Assembly (NCBI GenBank): GCA_002101905.1
Contig: LQPU01000028.1
Coordinates: 1 to 64,000, forward strand
DNA length: 64,000 nucleotides
From: Mycobacterium shimoidei
GTDB taxonomy: Bacteria > Actinomycetota > Actinomycetes > Mycobacteriales > Mycobacteriaceae
Reading direction: 5' to 3'
The notes beneath the pieces are model-generated. The model was not told where the DNA came from and searched no databases. It worked only from the letters and a program-made list of their open reading frames with translations. The first letter of the stretch is position 1, and each line of letters begins with the position of its first letter. Both the position numbers and the translations under genes were made by a program. This document shows, piece by piece, positions 37,347-49,492 of this stretch.

Positions 37347-38452
37347 CGCAGGCCCGTCCCGCGTGCCAACGCCGTGTCGACCATGGTGGCCAGCAAGGTC
37401 GGATAATCCACGCCGCTGGCCGCCCACATCCGCGGATACATCGAGATCGTGGTGAAGCCGGGCATGGTGTTGACTTCGTTGATCAGCGGCCCATCGTCGG
37501 TGAGGAAGAAGTCCACCCGGGCCAGCCCCTGGCAGTCGATCGCCCGGAACGCCCGGATGGCCAGCTCACGAACGGCTTCGCTGATGTCGTCGTCGAGCTT
37601 GGCCGGCACGTCCAATTCCGCGCCGTCGTCGAGATATTTGGTCGCAAAGTCATAGAACGGGTCTTCGCGTCCGCGCACACCGGCCACCCGGATCTCCCCG
37701 ACCGTGCTCGCTTGAACTGTGCCATCCGGGAATTCGAGCACACCGCATTCGAGTTCCCGGCCGACGACCGCGGCCTCGATGATGACCTTCGGATCATGTT
37801 GCCGTGCTTGGGAAATCGCGGCTGGCAACGACTCCCAGTCGGCTATCCGACTGACTCCGATCGACGACCCGCCGCGGGCAGGCTTGACGAAGACCGGTAG
37901 TCCCAGCCGTTCACGTTGCGCGGCATCCAAAGTCGGTTGCGCGGCCCGCAGCACCGCGTGCGCCCCGACCGGAAGCCCTTCGGCAATCAGCAGCTTTTTG
38001 GTGAATTCCTTGTCCATCCCTGTGGCGCTGGCCAGCACTCCGGCACCCACATAGGGCACACCGGCCATCTCCAACAGCCCCTGGATCGTGCCGTCTTCGC
38101 CGTACGGGCCATGCAGCACCGGAAACACGACGTCGACCGACGCCAGCACGTCAGCTCCGCCGGGCGCCAGCGACACCAGCTGACCGGCTCGCTGTGGGTC
38201 GGCGGGCAAAGCCAGCTCCGTCCCCGAACTAGCAGCGACTCCGGGCAGTTGCCGATTGGTGATCGCCAATGCGTCGGGGTCGTTATCGGTGAGCACCCAC
38301 GAGCCGTCCGGGGTGATCCCGACCGCAACGACATCGAACCGCTCCGGATCCAGATTGCGCAGGATGCTGCCGGCCGAGACACAGGAAATGGCGTGCTCGT
38401 TGCTGCGTCCGCCGAACACAACGGCGACGCGGACACGGCCACGGGCACTCAC
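37343..38452 (-). CDS. ddlA: D-alanine--D-alanine ligase
   Basis: A 369-residue ATP-grasp ligase that makes the D-Ala-D-Ala dipeptide of peptidoglycan, the target of D-cycloserine. [20 protein letters not shown] is near residues 12-31, [18 protein letters not shown] near 109, the ATP-grasp loop [15 protein letters not shown] near 188, and [22 protein letters not shown] near 313 with metal-binding residues. The start is GTG at 38452. gpsA is 76 bp upstream on the same strand. Confidence 0.96.
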   Translation of the reverse strand: MSARGRVRVAVVFGGRSNEHAISCVSAGSILRNLDPERFDVVAVGITPDGSWVLTDNDPDALAITNRQLPGVAASSGTELALPADPQRAGQLVSLAPGGADVLASVDVVFPVLHGPYGEDGTIQGLLEMAGVPYVGAGVLASATGMDKEFTKKLLIAEGLPVGAHAVLRAAQPTLDAAQRERLGLPVFVKPARGGSSIGVSRIADWESLPAAISQARQHDPKVIIEAAVVGRELECGVLEFPDGTVQASTVGEIRVAGVRGREDPFYDFATKYLDDGAELDVPAKLDDDISEAVRELAIRAFRAIDCQGLARVDFFLTDDGPLINEVNTMPGFTTISMYPRMWAASGVDYPTLLATMVDTALARGTGLR

Positions 38453-38528
38453 AACCTAGAGAGGCTACCGGGCATCGTGCCGGGATATCAGGTGACGACC
38501 CGTGGCGACCGGCTAGCGCCCGCGATCG

Positions 38529-40256
<1,728 letters not shown>

Positions 40257-40311
40257 GCTATGCACCAACTGCGCATCGAAGTCGGCCGCTCGGTGGCAAC
40301 ACCACCCGCTG

Positions 40312-42519
40312 ATGGGCAATGATCAAAGTGTGACCGAAACCGAAGCCAGGGCAGCCACGGCCGCCGAGGAGCGGCCTGACCAGCGGATGTGGCATCCGGG
40401 TGACTCCGCGCCGGGCGCACCACCTGCCGCGACGGCGGCCGCGGCCTCCGTCGAAGATGAGCTTCCCGAGCACCGCTACCTCAACCGGGAACTGAGCTGG
40501 CTGGACTTCAATGCGCGCGTGCTCGCGCTCGCGGCCGACACCTCGCTGCCGTTGCTCGAGCGGGCTAAATTCCTGGCGATCTTCGCCTCCAACCTCGACG
40601 AGTTCTACATGGTTCGCGTCGCGGGCCTCAAACGCCGCGATGAGATGGGCTTGTCGGTGCGCTCCGCGGACGGATTGACCCCGCGAGAGCAATTGCGACG
40701 CATCGGAGAGCAGACCCAACAGATCGCCAGCCGGCACGGGCGCGTGTTCCTCGACTCCGTGCGGCCCGCGCTCGCCGAGGAGGGCATCCACGTTGTCACC
40801 TGGGCCGACCTGAACGACGACGAACGCGACCGACTTTCCGAGTACTTCCACGAGCAGGTGTTCCCCGTCCTCACGCCGTTGGCGGTCGACCCGGCCCACC
40901 CATTCCCGTTCGTCAGCGGGCTGAGCCTCAATCTCGCGGTCACCGTGAAGCGACCCGACGATGGCGGCACTCACTTCGCCCGGGTCAAGGTGCCCGACAA
41001 CGTCGATCGCTTCGTCGAACTCAAAGCGAGTGAGGATCGCGATGGCAAGGTGCAGGTCCGGTTCCTGCCAATGGAGGAACTGATCGCGGCCTTCCTTCCG
41101 GTGCTCTTCCCCGGGTTGGAGATTGTCGAGCACCACGTGTTCCGCATTACCCGCAACGCCGATTTCGAAGTCGAGGAGGACCGCGACGAGGATCTGCTGC
41201 AAGCGCTGGAGCGGGAACTGGCGCGGCGGCGGTTCGGGTCACCGGTGCGGCTCGAGGTGGCCGACGACATGACCGAGAGCATGTTGGAGTTGCTGCTGCG
41301 CGAACTCGATGTGCATCCTGGCGACGTCATCGAGGTGCCGGGGCTGCTCGACCTGTCCTCGCTGTGGCAGATCTACGATCTCGACCGTCCGGCGCTGAAG
41401 GACCCGGCATTCGTTCCGGCCACGCACCCGGCGTTCGCCGAGAAGGAAACTCCCAAAAGCATCTTCGCCACACTGCGGGAGGGCGATGTGCTGGTGCATC
41501 ACCCGTACGATTCGTTTTCCACCAGCGTGCAGCGATTCATCGAGCAAGCGGCCGCCGACCCGGGCGTGCTGGCAATCAAGCAAACGCTGTATCGCACCTC
41601 GGGTGATTCACCGATCGTCACCGCACTCATCGACGCTGCCGAAGCCGGCAAGCAGGTGGTAGCGCTGGTCGAGATCAAGGCACGCTTCGACGAACAGGCC
41701 AACATTCGTTGGGCACGTGCACTCGAGCAGGCGGGCGTGCATGTGGTGTATGGGCTGGTGGGCTTGAAAACACATTGCAAGACCTGTTTGGTGGTGCGGC
41801 GCGAAGGTTCGACGATTCGTCGTTACTGCCACGTCGGCACCGGCAACTACAACAGCAAGACCGCCCGACTCTATGAAGACATCGGCCTGCTTACCGCCGA
41901 CCCCGACATCGGCGCTGATCTCACCGACCTGTTCAACTCGCTGACCGGTTATTCGCGCAAGCTGTCCTACCGCAACCTTCTGGTGGCGCCGCAGGGCATC
42001 CGCACCGGCATCATCGAGCGTGTTGAGCGTGAGATCGCCGCGCACCGCCAAAGCGGCGACGGGCGCATCCGATTGAAGATGAATGCACTCGTCGACGAAC
42101 AGGTCATCGACGCGCTCTACCGCGCATCGCAAGCCGGCGTGCGTGTCGAGGTGGTGGTGCGTGGTATCTGTGCGCTGCGGCCCGGTATGGAGGGGTTCTC
42201 CGAAAACATCACAGTGCGGTCAATTCTCGGTCGCTTTTTGGAGCACTCGCGAATCATCCACTTCCGCTCCATCAACGAGTTCTGGATCGGGAGCGCCGAC
42301 ATGATGCACCGCAACCTCGACCGGCGCGTCGAGGTGATGGTTCAAGTCAAAGACCCCAGGCTCACGGCGCAACTCGACGACATTTTCACCTCGGCGCTGG
42401 ACCCGGCAACCCGGTGCTGGGAGCTGGGAGCGGACGGACAATGGACGGCGTCACCACGGGCTGGCCATACCGTCCGCGATCATCAGGTATCACTGATGGA
42501 GCGACACCGCAGTCCGTGA
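40312..42519 (+). CDS. ppk1: Polyphosphate kinase PPK1
   Basis: A 735-residue PPK1, catalysing reversible polyphosphate synthesis from [23 protein letters not shown] is near 53, [15 protein letters not shown] near 420, and the autophosphorylated histidine lies in [20 protein letters not shown] (near 505); the second conserved His is in [12 protein letters not shown] near 640. The ATG at 40312 (GNDQSVTE follows) matches the family start; the upstream GTG at 40240 overlaps fbiD. Confidence 0.96.
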   Translation: MGNDQSVTETEARAATAAEERPDQRMWHPGDSAPGAPPAATAAAASVEDELPEHRYLNRELSWLDFNARVLALAADTSLPLLERAKFLAIFASNLDEFYMVRVAGLKRRDEMGLSVRSADGLTPREQLRRIGEQTQQIASRHGRVFLDSVRPALAEEGIHVVTWADLNDDERDRLSEYFHEQVFPVLTPLAVDPAHPFPFVSGLSLNLAVTVKRPDDGGTHFARVKVPDNVDRFVELKASEDRDGKVQVRFLPMEELIAAFLPVLFPGLEIVEHHVFRITRNADFEVEEDRDEDLLQALERELARRRFGSPVRLEVADDMTESMLELLLRELDVHPGDVIEVPGLLDLSSLWQIYDLDRPALKDPAFVPATHPAFAEKETPKSIFATLREGDVLVHHPYDSFSTSVQRFIEQAAADPGVLAIKQTLYRTSGDSPIVTALIDAAEAGKQVVALVEIKARFDEQANIRWARALEQAGVHVVYGLVGLKTHCKTCLVVRREGSTIRRYCHVGTGNYNSKTARLYEDIGLLTADPDIGADLTDLFNSLTGYSRKLSYRNLLVAPQGIRTGIIERVEREIAAHRQSGDGRIRLKMNALVDEQVIDALYRASQAGVRVEVVVRGICALRPGMEGFSENITVRSILGRFLEHSRIIHFRSINEFWIGSADMMHRNLDRRVEVMVQVKDPRLTAQLDDIFTSALDPATRCWELGADGQWTASPRAGHTVRDHQVSLMERHRSP

Positions 42520-42597
42520 TCGAAATTCACATCTCGCCCCCTCGGCCAACGGGCGATGCGCCGTCTGCGCGGCCCGAATCGACCTGCAGGAGTTAGG

Positions 42598-43530
42598 TTG
42601 TCAGCACAAACCTCGCCGGAGGACGCGGCGGGCAAGACCGTGTGGGCCGCCGGTGCGGTGCTTTGGCGGCCCGGGCACGACGACTCCGCGACCGAGGTCG
42701 CATTGATCCACCGACCACGCTATGACGACTGGTCGCTACCCAAAGGCAAAGTCGACCCCGGCGAAACCGAACCGGTGACCGCAGTGCGAGAGGTGTTCGA
42801 GGAGACCGGCCACCGGGCGCACCTGGGCAGGCGGGTTGGGACCGTGACCTATCCAATCGAGCAGGGGACCAAGAAGGTGCGGTACTGGGCGGCGCGCAGT
42901 CTCGGGGGGAAATTCCGCCCGAGCCGCGAGGTAGACGAGCTTTTGTGGCTGCCGGTTTCCGCGGCCATGAAAAAAGTGTCCTATCCGCAGGACCGAAAGA
43001 TTCTGCGTCGGTTCGGCAGATACCCCGCCGATACGCAAACCATTTTGGTGGTTCGGCACGGTACCGCGGGCAGTAAGTCCCGCTTCAAAGGCGACGACAC
43101 CAAGCGACCATTGGATAAAAAGGGTCGTGCGCAAGCCGAGGCGTTAGTCGGTCAGCTATTGGCTTTCGGTGCCGAGGATGTCCATGCCGCCGATCGGGTG
43201 CGCTGCCACCAGACTGTCGAACCGCTCGCCGAGGAACTGGGTGTTCAGATCTGCAACGAGCCCACATTGACCGAGGAGGCTTACGCCGAAAATCCCAAGC
43301 GCGCGCGGCGGCGGATCCTCCAGATCGCCAAACTGGGCCGCACGTCGGTGATCTGCACGCAGGGCAAAGTCATTCCAGACCTGATCACCTGGTGGTGTGC
43401 TCGCGACGGCGTGCGCCCGGATAAATCCCGCAACCGCAAGGGCAGCACCTGGGTGCTGTCCCTTTCGGGCGGGCGCATGGTAGCCGCCGATCACATCGGC
43501 AGCGCGCTGGCCAAGAATTCGCTGATTTAA
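42598..43530 (+). CDS. mutT1: Nudix hydrolase with histidine phosphatase domain, MutT1
   Basis: A 310-residue protein with two domains. The N-terminal Nudix box [20 protein letters not shown] then TGH is near residues 45-67. The C-terminal part is a histidine phosphatase domain with LVVRHGTAG near 150 and [13 protein letters not shown]. Mycobacterial MutT1 sanitises 8-oxo-dGTP and also hydrolyses diadenosine polyphosphates. The TTG at 42598 is chosen because AGGAG lies 5-10 bp upstream. It is convergent with hupB; a hairpin overlaps its stop. Confidence 0.93.
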   Translation: MSAQTSPEDAAGKTVWAAGAVLWRPGHDDSATEVALIHRPRYDDWSLPKGKVDPGETEPVTAVREVFEETGHRAHLGRRVGTVTYPIEQGTKKVRYWAARSLGGKFRPSREVDELLWLPVSAAMKKVSYPQDRKILRRFGRYPADTQTILVVRHGTAGSKSRFKGDDTKRPLDKKGRAQAEALVGQLLAFGAEDVHAADRVRCHQTVEPLAEELGVQICNEPTLTEEAYAENPKRARRRILQIAKLGRTSVICTQGKVIPDLITWWCARDGVRPDKSRNRKGSTWVLSLSGGRMVAADHIGSALAKNSLI

Positions 43531-43588
43531 CACACAGATTCGCCGCGGACGCCACACAGTAGCGGCGACCGCGACGAATCCGTGTTTT
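43529..43588. terminator. Long hairpin between convergent mutT1 and hupB
   Basis: Arms of 20 bases (AACACACAGATTCGCCGCGG at 43529-43548 and CCGCGACGAATCCGTGTTTT at 43569-43588) match at 17 of 20 positions around a 20-base loop. On the plus strand the right arm ends in TTTT, as for an intrinsic terminator of mutT1; the hairpin could serve both genes. It may also belong to the mycobacterial intergenic palindrome class. Confidence 0.6.
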
Positions 43589-43596
43589 GGCTGGCC

Positions 43597-44154
43597 TTAC
43601 CGACGACCGCGGCGAGCAGCCGTCTTCTTGGCTGCTGTGCGCTTGGTCGCCTTCTTGGCGGGTGCGCGCTTGGTGGCCTTCTTGGCCGCTGTGCGCTTGG
43701 TCGCCTTCTTGGCTGCCGTGCGCTTCGTCGCCTTCTTGGCCGGTGCTTTCTTGGCAGCTTTGCGAGCCGTAGTTTTCTTCGCGGCTGTCCGCTTGGCCGC
43801 TTTCTTCGCCGGTGACTTCCTGGCACCGGACGCTGTGACACCACGCTTCACCGCAGGTCCTTCCGCTGGGAGGCGCTGTGCGCCAGAGACAACCGCTTTA
43901 AACTGAGCACCCGGACGAAACGCCGGCACCGACGTGGGCTTCACCTTTACGGTCTCGCCCGTGCGCGGATTGCGAGCTACGCGCGCAGCCCGACGCCGCT
44001 GTTCGAATACACCGAACCCGGTAATGGTGACGCTGTCACCCTTGTGCACCGCGCGCACAATGGTGTCGACGACGTTCTCCACGGCGGCAGTAGCCGACCG
44101 ACGATCCGAGCCCAATTTCTCTGTGAGTACGTCGATGAGCTCTGCTTTGTTCAT
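43597..44154 (-). CDS. hupB: Histone-like nucleoid protein HupB
   Basis: A 185-residue protein. Residues 1-90 are an HU fold ([52 protein letters not shown]). The C-terminal about 85 residues are a Lys/Ala-rich tail with repeated AAKKATKR and PAKKA units, as in mycobacterial HupB/MDP1. It compacts DNA and has additional roles in iron response in M. tuberculosis. The tail is shorter than the 214-residue H37Rv protein that I recall. The ATG follows GGAGGG. It is downstream of leuD on the same strand, 214 bp away. Confidence 0.96.
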   Translation of the reverse strand: MNKAELIDVLTEKLGSDRRSATAAVENVVDTIVRAVHKGDSVTITGFGVFEQRRRAARVARNPRTGETVKVKPTSVPAFRPGAQFKAVVSGAQRLPAEGPAVKRGVTASGARKSPAKKAAKRTAAKKTTARKAAKKAPAKKATKRTAAKKATKRTAAKKATKRAPAKKATKRTAAKKTAARRGRR

Positions 44155-44368
44155 GCAAACCCTCCGAGGTTAGTGGCCCTTGTTGGACCGACTAGAACAC
44201 ACGGTAAACCCTAACCCGGCAAATTTCCAAGAGCCACGCGCAATTTCAATGGCGTGTAGCGGACTTTTTTGGAATCCGGTTGCCGCCCTTGGTCGGTGGA
44301 CTGGCGCGTACCGGGGTGTCAAATAGGCTGTCCGGCGCTCCGGAATTCGGGGCGAATCGAGGGTCTGA

Positions 44369-44962
44369 CTAAGCGGTGAGGGTGCGTGGTTTCCACCCGG
44401 GCCGAGTCGCCTCGAAAGTCTCTATCCTGTCGAGTTTTCGCAGCGTAAGGCCTATATCGTCGAGTCCTTCCGCCAGCCGCCAGGCGGTGTAGTCGTCAAT
44501 GTTGAACGGCACCACCACCGTTCCTGCGGTCACATTCCGATCTTGAAGATTGACAGTGATTTCCAACCCCGGACTCTGCTCGATCAGCTTCCAGAGCAGC
44601 TCGACATCATCTTGGGCGACTTCGGCCGTCAACAAGCCCGCCTTGCCCGCGTTGCCGCGGAAAATGTCGGCGAAGCGCGACGAGATCACCACCCGGAATC
44701 CGTAGTCCATCAGCGCCCACACCGCATGCTCACGTGAAGATCCGGTGCCGAAATCCGGACCTGCGACCAGTACTGAACCCCTGTCGAACGGACTGAGATT
44801 TAGCACGAAAGAAGGATCTGTGCGCCAGGCGGCGAACAATCCGTCTTCGAAACCCGTTCGGGTTACCCGCTTCAAATAGGCCGCCGGAATGATCTGATCG
44901 GTGTCCACATTGGATCGCCGCAATGGCACTCCGATACCGGTGTGGGTGTGAAAGGCCTCCAT
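44369..44962 (-). CDS. leuD: 3-isopropylmalate dehydratase small subunit
   Basis: A 197-residue LeuD with [16 protein letters not shown] near 12, [20 protein letters not shown] near 66 and the C-terminal GLDDIGLTL block. With LeuC it isomerises 2- to 3-isopropylmalate in leucine synthesis. leuC ends 24 bp upstream, forming a leuCD operon. Confidence 0.96.
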   Translation of the reverse strand: MEAFHTHTGIGVPLRRSNVDTDQIIPAAYLKRVTRTGFEDGLFAAWRTDPSFVLNLSPFDRGSVLVAGPDFGTGSSREHAVWALMDYGFRVVISSRFADIFRGNAGKAGLLTAEVAQDDVELLWKLIEQSPGLEITVNLQDRNVTAGTVVVPFNIDDYTAWRLAEGLDDIGLTLRKLDRIETFEATRPGWKPRTLTA

Positions 44963-44986
44963 GTTCGGTCTCCGTTTCTTGTGGTG

Positions 44987-46411
44987 TCAGTCCAAGTCAG
45001 CCGGGGCCGACAGCTTCCCGCGCACCGCCGTCGCCGCGGCCACCGCCGGCGACACCAGATGGGTGCGACCGCCCTTGCCCTGCCGCCCTTCGAAATTGCG
45101 GTTGGACGTCGCTGCGCAGCGCTCTCCCGGTGAAAGCTGATCCGGGTTCATCCCCAGACACATCGAGCAGCCCGCCTGGCGCCACTCGGCCCCTGCCGCA
45201 GTGAAGATCTCGGCCAGCCCTTCGGCATCGGCCTGTGCGCGCACACGCATCGAACCGGGAACGATGAGCATCCGCACACCGTCGGCGACTTTTCGGCCAC
45301 GCAACACCTCAGCCACCGCGCGCAGATCCTCGATACGACCGTTGGTACATGACCCGACGAAGACGGCGTCCACGGCGATGTCCCGCATCGGGGTACCGGG
45401 CGCAAGGTCCATGTATGCCAACGCCTTCTCCGCGGCCTGCCGCTCGGCGTCATCGGCCATCAGTTGCGGGTCCGGCACGCTCGCCGCCAGTGGCACGCCC
45501 TGGCCGGGATTTGTCCCCCAGGTGACGAACGGACTCAACGAGGCGGCGTCCACATAGACCTCGGTGTCGAATTCGGCACCAGGGTCGGTGCGCAGCCCGT
45601 CCCAGTACGCCACCGCGGCATCCCAGTCGGCACCCACCGGGGCGTGCGGTCGGCCACGCAAAAACTCGTATGTCGTCGCGTCAGGCGCCACCATTCCCGC
45701 CCGGGCGCCGGCCTCGATGCTCATATTGCAAATGGTCATCCGGGCCTCCATCGACAGCGATTCGATGGTGCTGCCGCGGTATTCGATGACATGCCCCTGA
45801 CCGCCGCCGGTCCCGATCTTGGCGATGACTGCCAAGATGATGTCCTTGGCGGTCACGCCGGCCGGCAGCTGACCGTCGACGTTGATGGCCATCGTTTTGA
45901 ACGGCCGCAACGGCAGCGTCTGGGTGGCCAGCACATGCTCGACCTCGGAAGTGCCGATGCCCATTGCCAATGCGCCGAATGCGCCATGTGTCGAGGTGTG
46001 GCTGTCACCGCACACGATCGTCATACCGGGCTGAGTCAGGCCCAACTGCGGGCCGACGACATGCACGATGCCCTGTTCGATGTTGCCCATCGGGTAAAGG
46101 CGGATTCCGAATTCATCACAATTTCGCCGCAGCGTCTCCACCTGGTTTCGGGACACCGGATCGGCGATCGGTTTGTCGATGTCGACAGTCGGCACGTTGT
46201 GGTCTTCGGTGGCAAGCGTCAGATCGGGACGTCGCACCCTTCGATTGGCCAGACGCAAACCATCAAAGGCCTGCGGGCTGGTGACCTCGTGAACCAGGTG
46301 CAGGTCGATGTAGATCAAATCCGGTTCCGTGCCGCCGCCGGACGACACCACATGGTCGTCCCAAACCTTCTCGGCAAGAGTGCGCGGCCTCTCGGCAGCT
46401 GTGGTCATCAT
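44987..46411 (-). CDS. leuC: 3-isopropylmalate dehydratase large subunit
   Basis: A 474-residue aconitase-family subunit. The 4Fe-4S ligands are the Cys in GSCTNGR (near 351) and the two in CSMCLGMN (near 412). [12 protein letters not shown] and [17 protein letters not shown] are family motifs. The start may be either Met of the initial pair (46411 or 46408). It is divergent from an IclR regulator with a 49-bp shared promoter region that contains a TCTCA-n5-TGAGA palindrome. Confidence 0.96.
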   Translation of the reverse strand: MMTTAAERPRTLAEKVWDDHVVSSGGGTEPDLIYIDLHLVHEVTSPQAFDGLRLANRRVRRPDLTLATEDHNVPTVDIDKPIADPVSRNQVETLRRNCDEFGIRLYPMGNIEQGIVHVVGPQLGLTQPGMTIVCGDSHTSTHGAFGALAMGIGTSEVEHVLATQTLPLRPFKTMAINVDGQLPAGVTAKDIILAVIAKIGTGGGQGHVIEYRGSTIESLSMEARMTICNMSIEAGARAGMVAPDATTYEFLRGRPHAPVGADWDAAVAYWDGLRTDPGAEFDTEVYVDAASLSPFVTWGTNPGQGVPLAASVPDPQLMADDAERQAAEKALAYMDLAPGTPMRDIAVDAVFVGSCTNGRIEDLRAVAEVLRGRKVADGVRMLIVPGSMRVRAQADAEGLAEIFTAAGAEWRQAGCSMCLGMNPDQLSPGERCAATSNRNFEGRQGKGGRTHLVSPAVAAATAVRGKLSAPADLD

Positions 46412-46430
46412 TCGTCTCGATTCACTTGGT

Positions 46431-46467
46431 TCTCACTATATGAGACGTTAGTATTCCTATGTGAGAC
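46431..46467. promoter_or_regulatory. IclR-type operator candidate between leuC and its regulator
   Basis: TCTCA-CTATA-TGAGA (46431-46445) is a perfect 5-bp inverted repeat. Its right half CTATATGAGAC (46436-46446) is repeated as CTATGTGAGAC (46457-46467), 21 bp away, two helical turns on the same face. The second copy overlaps the GTG start of the IclR gene. TAGTAT at 46449-46454 could be the -10 box; a start 7 bp downstream would give a leaderless GTG mRNA. Confidence 0.65.
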
Positions 46468-47162
46468 AGGATAGCGGTATCGGCGTTCTCGACAAAGCCG
46501 TGGGTGTGCTGTACACGATCGCGGAATCGCCATGCGGCCTTGCCGAATTGTGTGAGCGCACCGGCCTGCCTCGAGCCACCGCGCATCGGCTGGCCGCCGG
46601 CCTGGAGACTCACCGGCTGCTCTCGCGCGACGGCGAGGGACGCTGGCGGCTCGGGCCCGCGGTCAGCGAGCTGGCGGCGCAGGTCCACGATCCGCTGCTG
46701 GCGGCCAGCGCAGCGGTGCTTCCGTCGCTGCGGGAGACCACCGGCGAAAGCGTGCAGGTGTACCGCCGCGAGGGAAGCTGGCGAATCTGCATCGCCGCAC
46801 TGGAACCCCCTGCGGGCCTTCGCGATACCGTTCCGGTCGGTGCGCGGCTGCCGCTGACCGCCGGATCGGGCGCCAAGGTGTTGTTGGCTTACAGCGATGC
46901 CGCCACCCAGCAGGCCATCCTGCCGACCGCGAAGTTCACCGAACGCGCGCTGGCCGAAGTGCGTCGGCGCGGGTGGGCGCAGAGCGTGGCCGAACGAGAG
47001 CCCGGTGTGGCGAGTGTGTCGGCGCCGGTGCGCGATACGCGTGGCACGGTGATCGCGGCGATCTCGGTGTCCGGGCCGATCGACCGGATGGGGCGACGAC
47101 CCGGTGCGCGATGGGCGGCCGATCTGTTGGCGGCCGCCGATGCCATGACTGGCCGGCTATAG
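46461..47162 (+). CDS. IclR family regulator of leuCD
   Basis: A 233-residue IclR regulator like Rv2989. The winged HTH (residues 5-70) has GVLDKAVGVLYTIAESPCG and LPRATAHRLAAGLETHRLL, followed by an effector domain with VPVGARLPLTAGSGAKVLLA near 133. In actinobacteria an IclR protein divergent from leuCD commonly controls the leucine genes, and the shared promoter with paired half-sites supports this. The GTG at 46461 has no Shine-Dalgarno sequence, consistent with leaderless translation. Confidence 0.9.
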   Translation: MRQDSGIGVLDKAVGVLYTIAESPCGLAELCERTGLPRATAHRLAAGLETHRLLSRDGEGRWRLGPAVSELAAQVHDPLLAASAAVLPSLRETTGESVQVYRREGSWRICIAALEPPAGLRDTVPVGARLPLTAGSGAKVLLAYSDAATQQAILPTAKFTERALAEVRRRGWAQSVAEREPGVASVSAPVRDTRGTVIAAISVSGPIDRMGRRPGARWAADLLAAADAMTGRL

Positions 47163-47196
47163 CAGCACCGGAATCGACGTTTGACACACTGACGCC

Positions 47197-47709
47197 ATGG
47201 GAATCAATCAGCGCGCGAGCATCGTGATGTCGTCCGACGAGATCGCCGATTTCGTTGCCAAGAGCCGCACCGGGACGCTGGCCACCATGGGCCCCAACGG
47301 TCACCCCCACCTGACCGCAATGTGGTACGGCGTGATCGACGGCGAGATCTGGCTCGAGACCAAGGTCAAGTCGCAGAAGGCGGTCAACCTCAAACGTGAT
47401 CCGAGGGTGAGCTTCTTGATCGAGGACGGCAACACCTACGACACCCTGCGCGGGGTTTCCTTCGAGGGCGTCGCCGAGATCGTCGACGACCCTGAGGTGT
47501 CGCACCGGGTGGGGGTCAGTGTGTACGAGCGCTACACCGGGCCCTACAGCGATGAAATGAAGCCCGTCATCGACCAGATGATGAACAAGCGGGTCTGCGT
47601 GCGCATCGTGACGCACCGCACGCGATCCTGGGATCACCGCAAACTCGGCCTGCCGCACATGCCGGTGGGCGGCTCGACCGCGCCAGCGGTACTGGGCGCC
47701 GAACAATAA
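47197..47709 (+). CDS. PPOX-class FMN/F420-binding split-barrel protein
   Basis: A 170-residue split-barrel flavin/deazaflavin protein (Rv2991-like). TGTLATMGPNGHPHLTAMWY near 27-46 and LKRDPRVSFLIEDGNTYDTL near 67 are the family's binding region. Pyridoxamine oxidase-like proteins of this group in mycobacteria include F420-dependent reductases; which cofactor is used here cannot be told. It starts 34 bp after the IclR gene on the same strand. tRNA-Glu follows in the opposite direction. Confidence 0.82.
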   Translation: MGINQRASIVMSSDEIADFVAKSRTGTLATMGPNGHPHLTAMWYGVIDGEIWLETKVKSQKAVNLKRDPRVSFLIEDGNTYDTLRGVSFEGVAEIVDDPEVSHRVGVSVYERYTGPYSDEMKPVIDQMMNKRVCVRIVTHRTRSWDHRKLGLPHMPVGGSTAPAVLGAEQ

Positions 47710-47719
47710 ATTCGTTTTG

Positions 47720-47792
47720 TAGCCCCGATGGGATTCGAACCCACGCTACCGCCGTGAGAGGGCGGCGTCCTAGGCCGCTAGACGACGGGGCC
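47720..47792 (-). tRNA. tRNA-Glu (anticodon CTC)
   Basis: On the minus strand the 73-base sequence has acceptor GGCCCCG pairing with CGGGGCT (one G-U) and discriminator A. The anticodon stem is CCGCC/GGCGG with loop CTCTCAC, giving CUC. The T arm contains GGTTCGAATCC. CCA is not encoded. It is 72 bp after the tRNA-Gln gene and probably shares a transcript with gltX. Confidence 0.95.
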
Positions 47793-47864
47793 AGAACTGA
47801 TCCGAGGTGTCAGCATAGCTCACCACGGTATGCCCACCTAATTGCTTGCAGCGGGCGAACTTTG

Positions 47865-47936
47865 CTGGGGTACCAGGACTCGAACCTAGAACGGCTGAAC
47901 CAGAATCAGCTGTGTTGCCAATTACACCATACCCCA
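47865..47936 (-). tRNA. tRNA-Gln (anticodon CTG)
   Basis: On the minus strand the 72-base sequence has acceptor TGGGGTA pairing with TACCCCA and discriminator G. The anticodon stem GCTGA/TCAGC holds loop TTCTGGT, anticodon CUG. The T arm has GGTTCGAGTCC. CCA is not encoded. It is 98 bp downstream of the gltX stop on the same strand. Confidence 0.95.
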
Positions 47937-48034
47937 TTGAAGGCCCGAAACTGCTGGTCACGGCCTTGCGCTGCCGTTGCCCCCAGCCGCTCGAGGGCCG
48001 ACGTGCAGACTACCAAATATCACTGTAGCCATGT

Positions 48035-49492
48035 TCACGCCAGTCCGGCCCGCGCGGATCGCAGCCGTTGCAGAGTCCGCTCGCGCCCCAGTAGTTCCAG
48101 CGATTCGAACAGCGGCGGGCTGACCAGCGCACCGGTTGCGGCGACGCGGATCGGACCGAAGGCTTTCCTCGGTTTGAGTTCGAGACCCTCGAGCAGTGCG
48201 GCCTTGAGGGCGCCCTCGATGGCCGCGGCTGTCCAGTCCGTCGCCCCGTCCAGCGCCGCGATGGCGGCGTCCAGAACGGGGGCCGCGTCCGCGCCGAGCT
48301 CCTTGCCGGCCGCCTTGGGGTCGATCGTGTACTCGTCGTCGTTGAGAAACTTCAGCAGCGCCCAGGCGTCCCCGAGCACGACGATGCGAGTCTGCACGAG
48401 CCGCGCGGCGGTGGCAAAACCGGCGTCGTCCAAGCCCGTGGAATGTCCGTGCGCCTCGAAATATTCCCGCAGCCTGCCGGTGAAATCGTCGGCGTCGAGT
48501 AGCCGGATGTGTTCGGCGTTGATTGCGTCGGCCTTTTTCTGGTCGAACCTGGCGGGATTGGGGTTGACGTCGCGAACGTCGAATGCGGCCACCATCTCAT
48601 CGAGGCTGAAAACGTCGCGGTCTCCGGAGATCGACCAGCCGAGCAGCGCAAGGTAATTCAGCAAGCCCTCGGGAATGAAGCCACGATCGCGATGGGCGAA
48701 CAGGTTCGATTGGGGGTCGCGCTTGGAGAGCTTTTTGGTCCCCTCTCCCAGCACCATCGGCAGGTGCGCGAATTCGGGCACCCGTTCGGCCACCCCGATC
48801 CGAATCAGGGCCTGGTACAGGGCGATCTGTCGTGGCGTCGAAGGCAGCAGGTCCTCACCGCGCAGCACGTGGGTGATCTTCATCAACGCGTCGTCGACCG
48901 GGTTGACCAACGTGTACAGCGGATCTCCGCTCGCCCGGGTCAACGCGAAGTCGGGCACCACGCCCGCTGCGAACGTGGTGGGCCCACGCACCAGGTCGTC
49001 CCAGCCGAGGTCCTCATCGGGCATCCGCAAGCGCAGCACGGGCTTACGGCCCTCGGCCAGGTAGGCCGCGCGCTGCTCGTCGCTGAGGTTGCGGTCGAAG
49101 TTGTCATAGCCCAGCTTGGGACTGCGGCCGGCCGCCAGATGACGGGCTTCGACTTCCTGCGGCGTCGAGAAGGCTTCGTACACCTCGCCCGCAGCCAGCA
49201 GTCGGTTCAGCACGTCGCGGTAGATCTCGGTTCGCTCCGATTGCCGGTACGGGCCGTAGGGGCCACCCACTTCAGGGCCCTCGTCCCAATTGAGTCCCAG
49301 CCAGCGCAGCGCGTCGAGCAGCGCCAAATAGCTTTCCTCGCTGTCACGTTCGGGGTCAGTGTCCTCGATGCGAAAGACGAAAGTGCCGCCGGTGTGCCGG
49401 GCGTAAGCCCAGTTGAACAGCGCGGAGCGCATCAATCCGACATGTGGAACCCCAGTCGGCGACGGACTGAATCGGACCCGCACGCCGCTCAT
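48035..49492 (-). CDS. gltX: Glutamyl-tRNA synthetase
   Basis: A 485-residue class I synthetase. HVGL in [18 protein letters not shown] corresponds to HIGH, and KLSKR (near 253) to KMSKS. The ATG at 49492 overlaps the upstream gene's stop (ATGA). In actinobacteria GltX also charges tRNA-Gln with Glu, which GatCAB then amidates; the tRNA-Gln and tRNA-Glu genes directly downstream fit this. The frame stays open upstream to 49723 as a shadow. Confidence 0.96.
   Translation of the reverse strand: MSGVRVRFSPSPTGVPHVGLMRSALFNWAYARHTGGTFVFRIEDTDPERDSEESYLALLDALRWLGLNWDEGPEVGGPYGPYRQSERTEIYRDVLNRLLAAGEVYEAFSTPQEVEARHLAAGRSPKLGYDNFDRNLSDEQRAAYLAEGRKPVLRLRMPDEDLGWDDLVRGPTTFAAGVVPDFALTRASGDPLYTLVNPVDDALMKITHVLRGEDLLPSTPRQIALYQALIRIGVAERVPEFAHLPMVLGEGTKKLSKRDPQSNLFAHRDRGFIPEGLLNYLALLGWSISGDRDVFSLDEMVAAFDVRDVNPNPARFDQKKADAINAEHIRLLDADDFTGRLREYFEAHGHSTGLDDAGFATAARLVQTRIVVLGDAWALLKFLNDDEYTIDPKAAGKELGADAAPVLDAAIAALDGATDWTAAAIEGALKAALLEGLELKPRKAFGPIRVAATGALVSPPLFESLELLGRERTLQRLRSARAGLA

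Noticed and set aside
36759..37427. N-terminal extension of thiL up to 37427
   Set aside because: The extra residues are antisense to the DUF3515 gene, and the GTG at 36758 has a good Shine-Dalgarno and family-length start.
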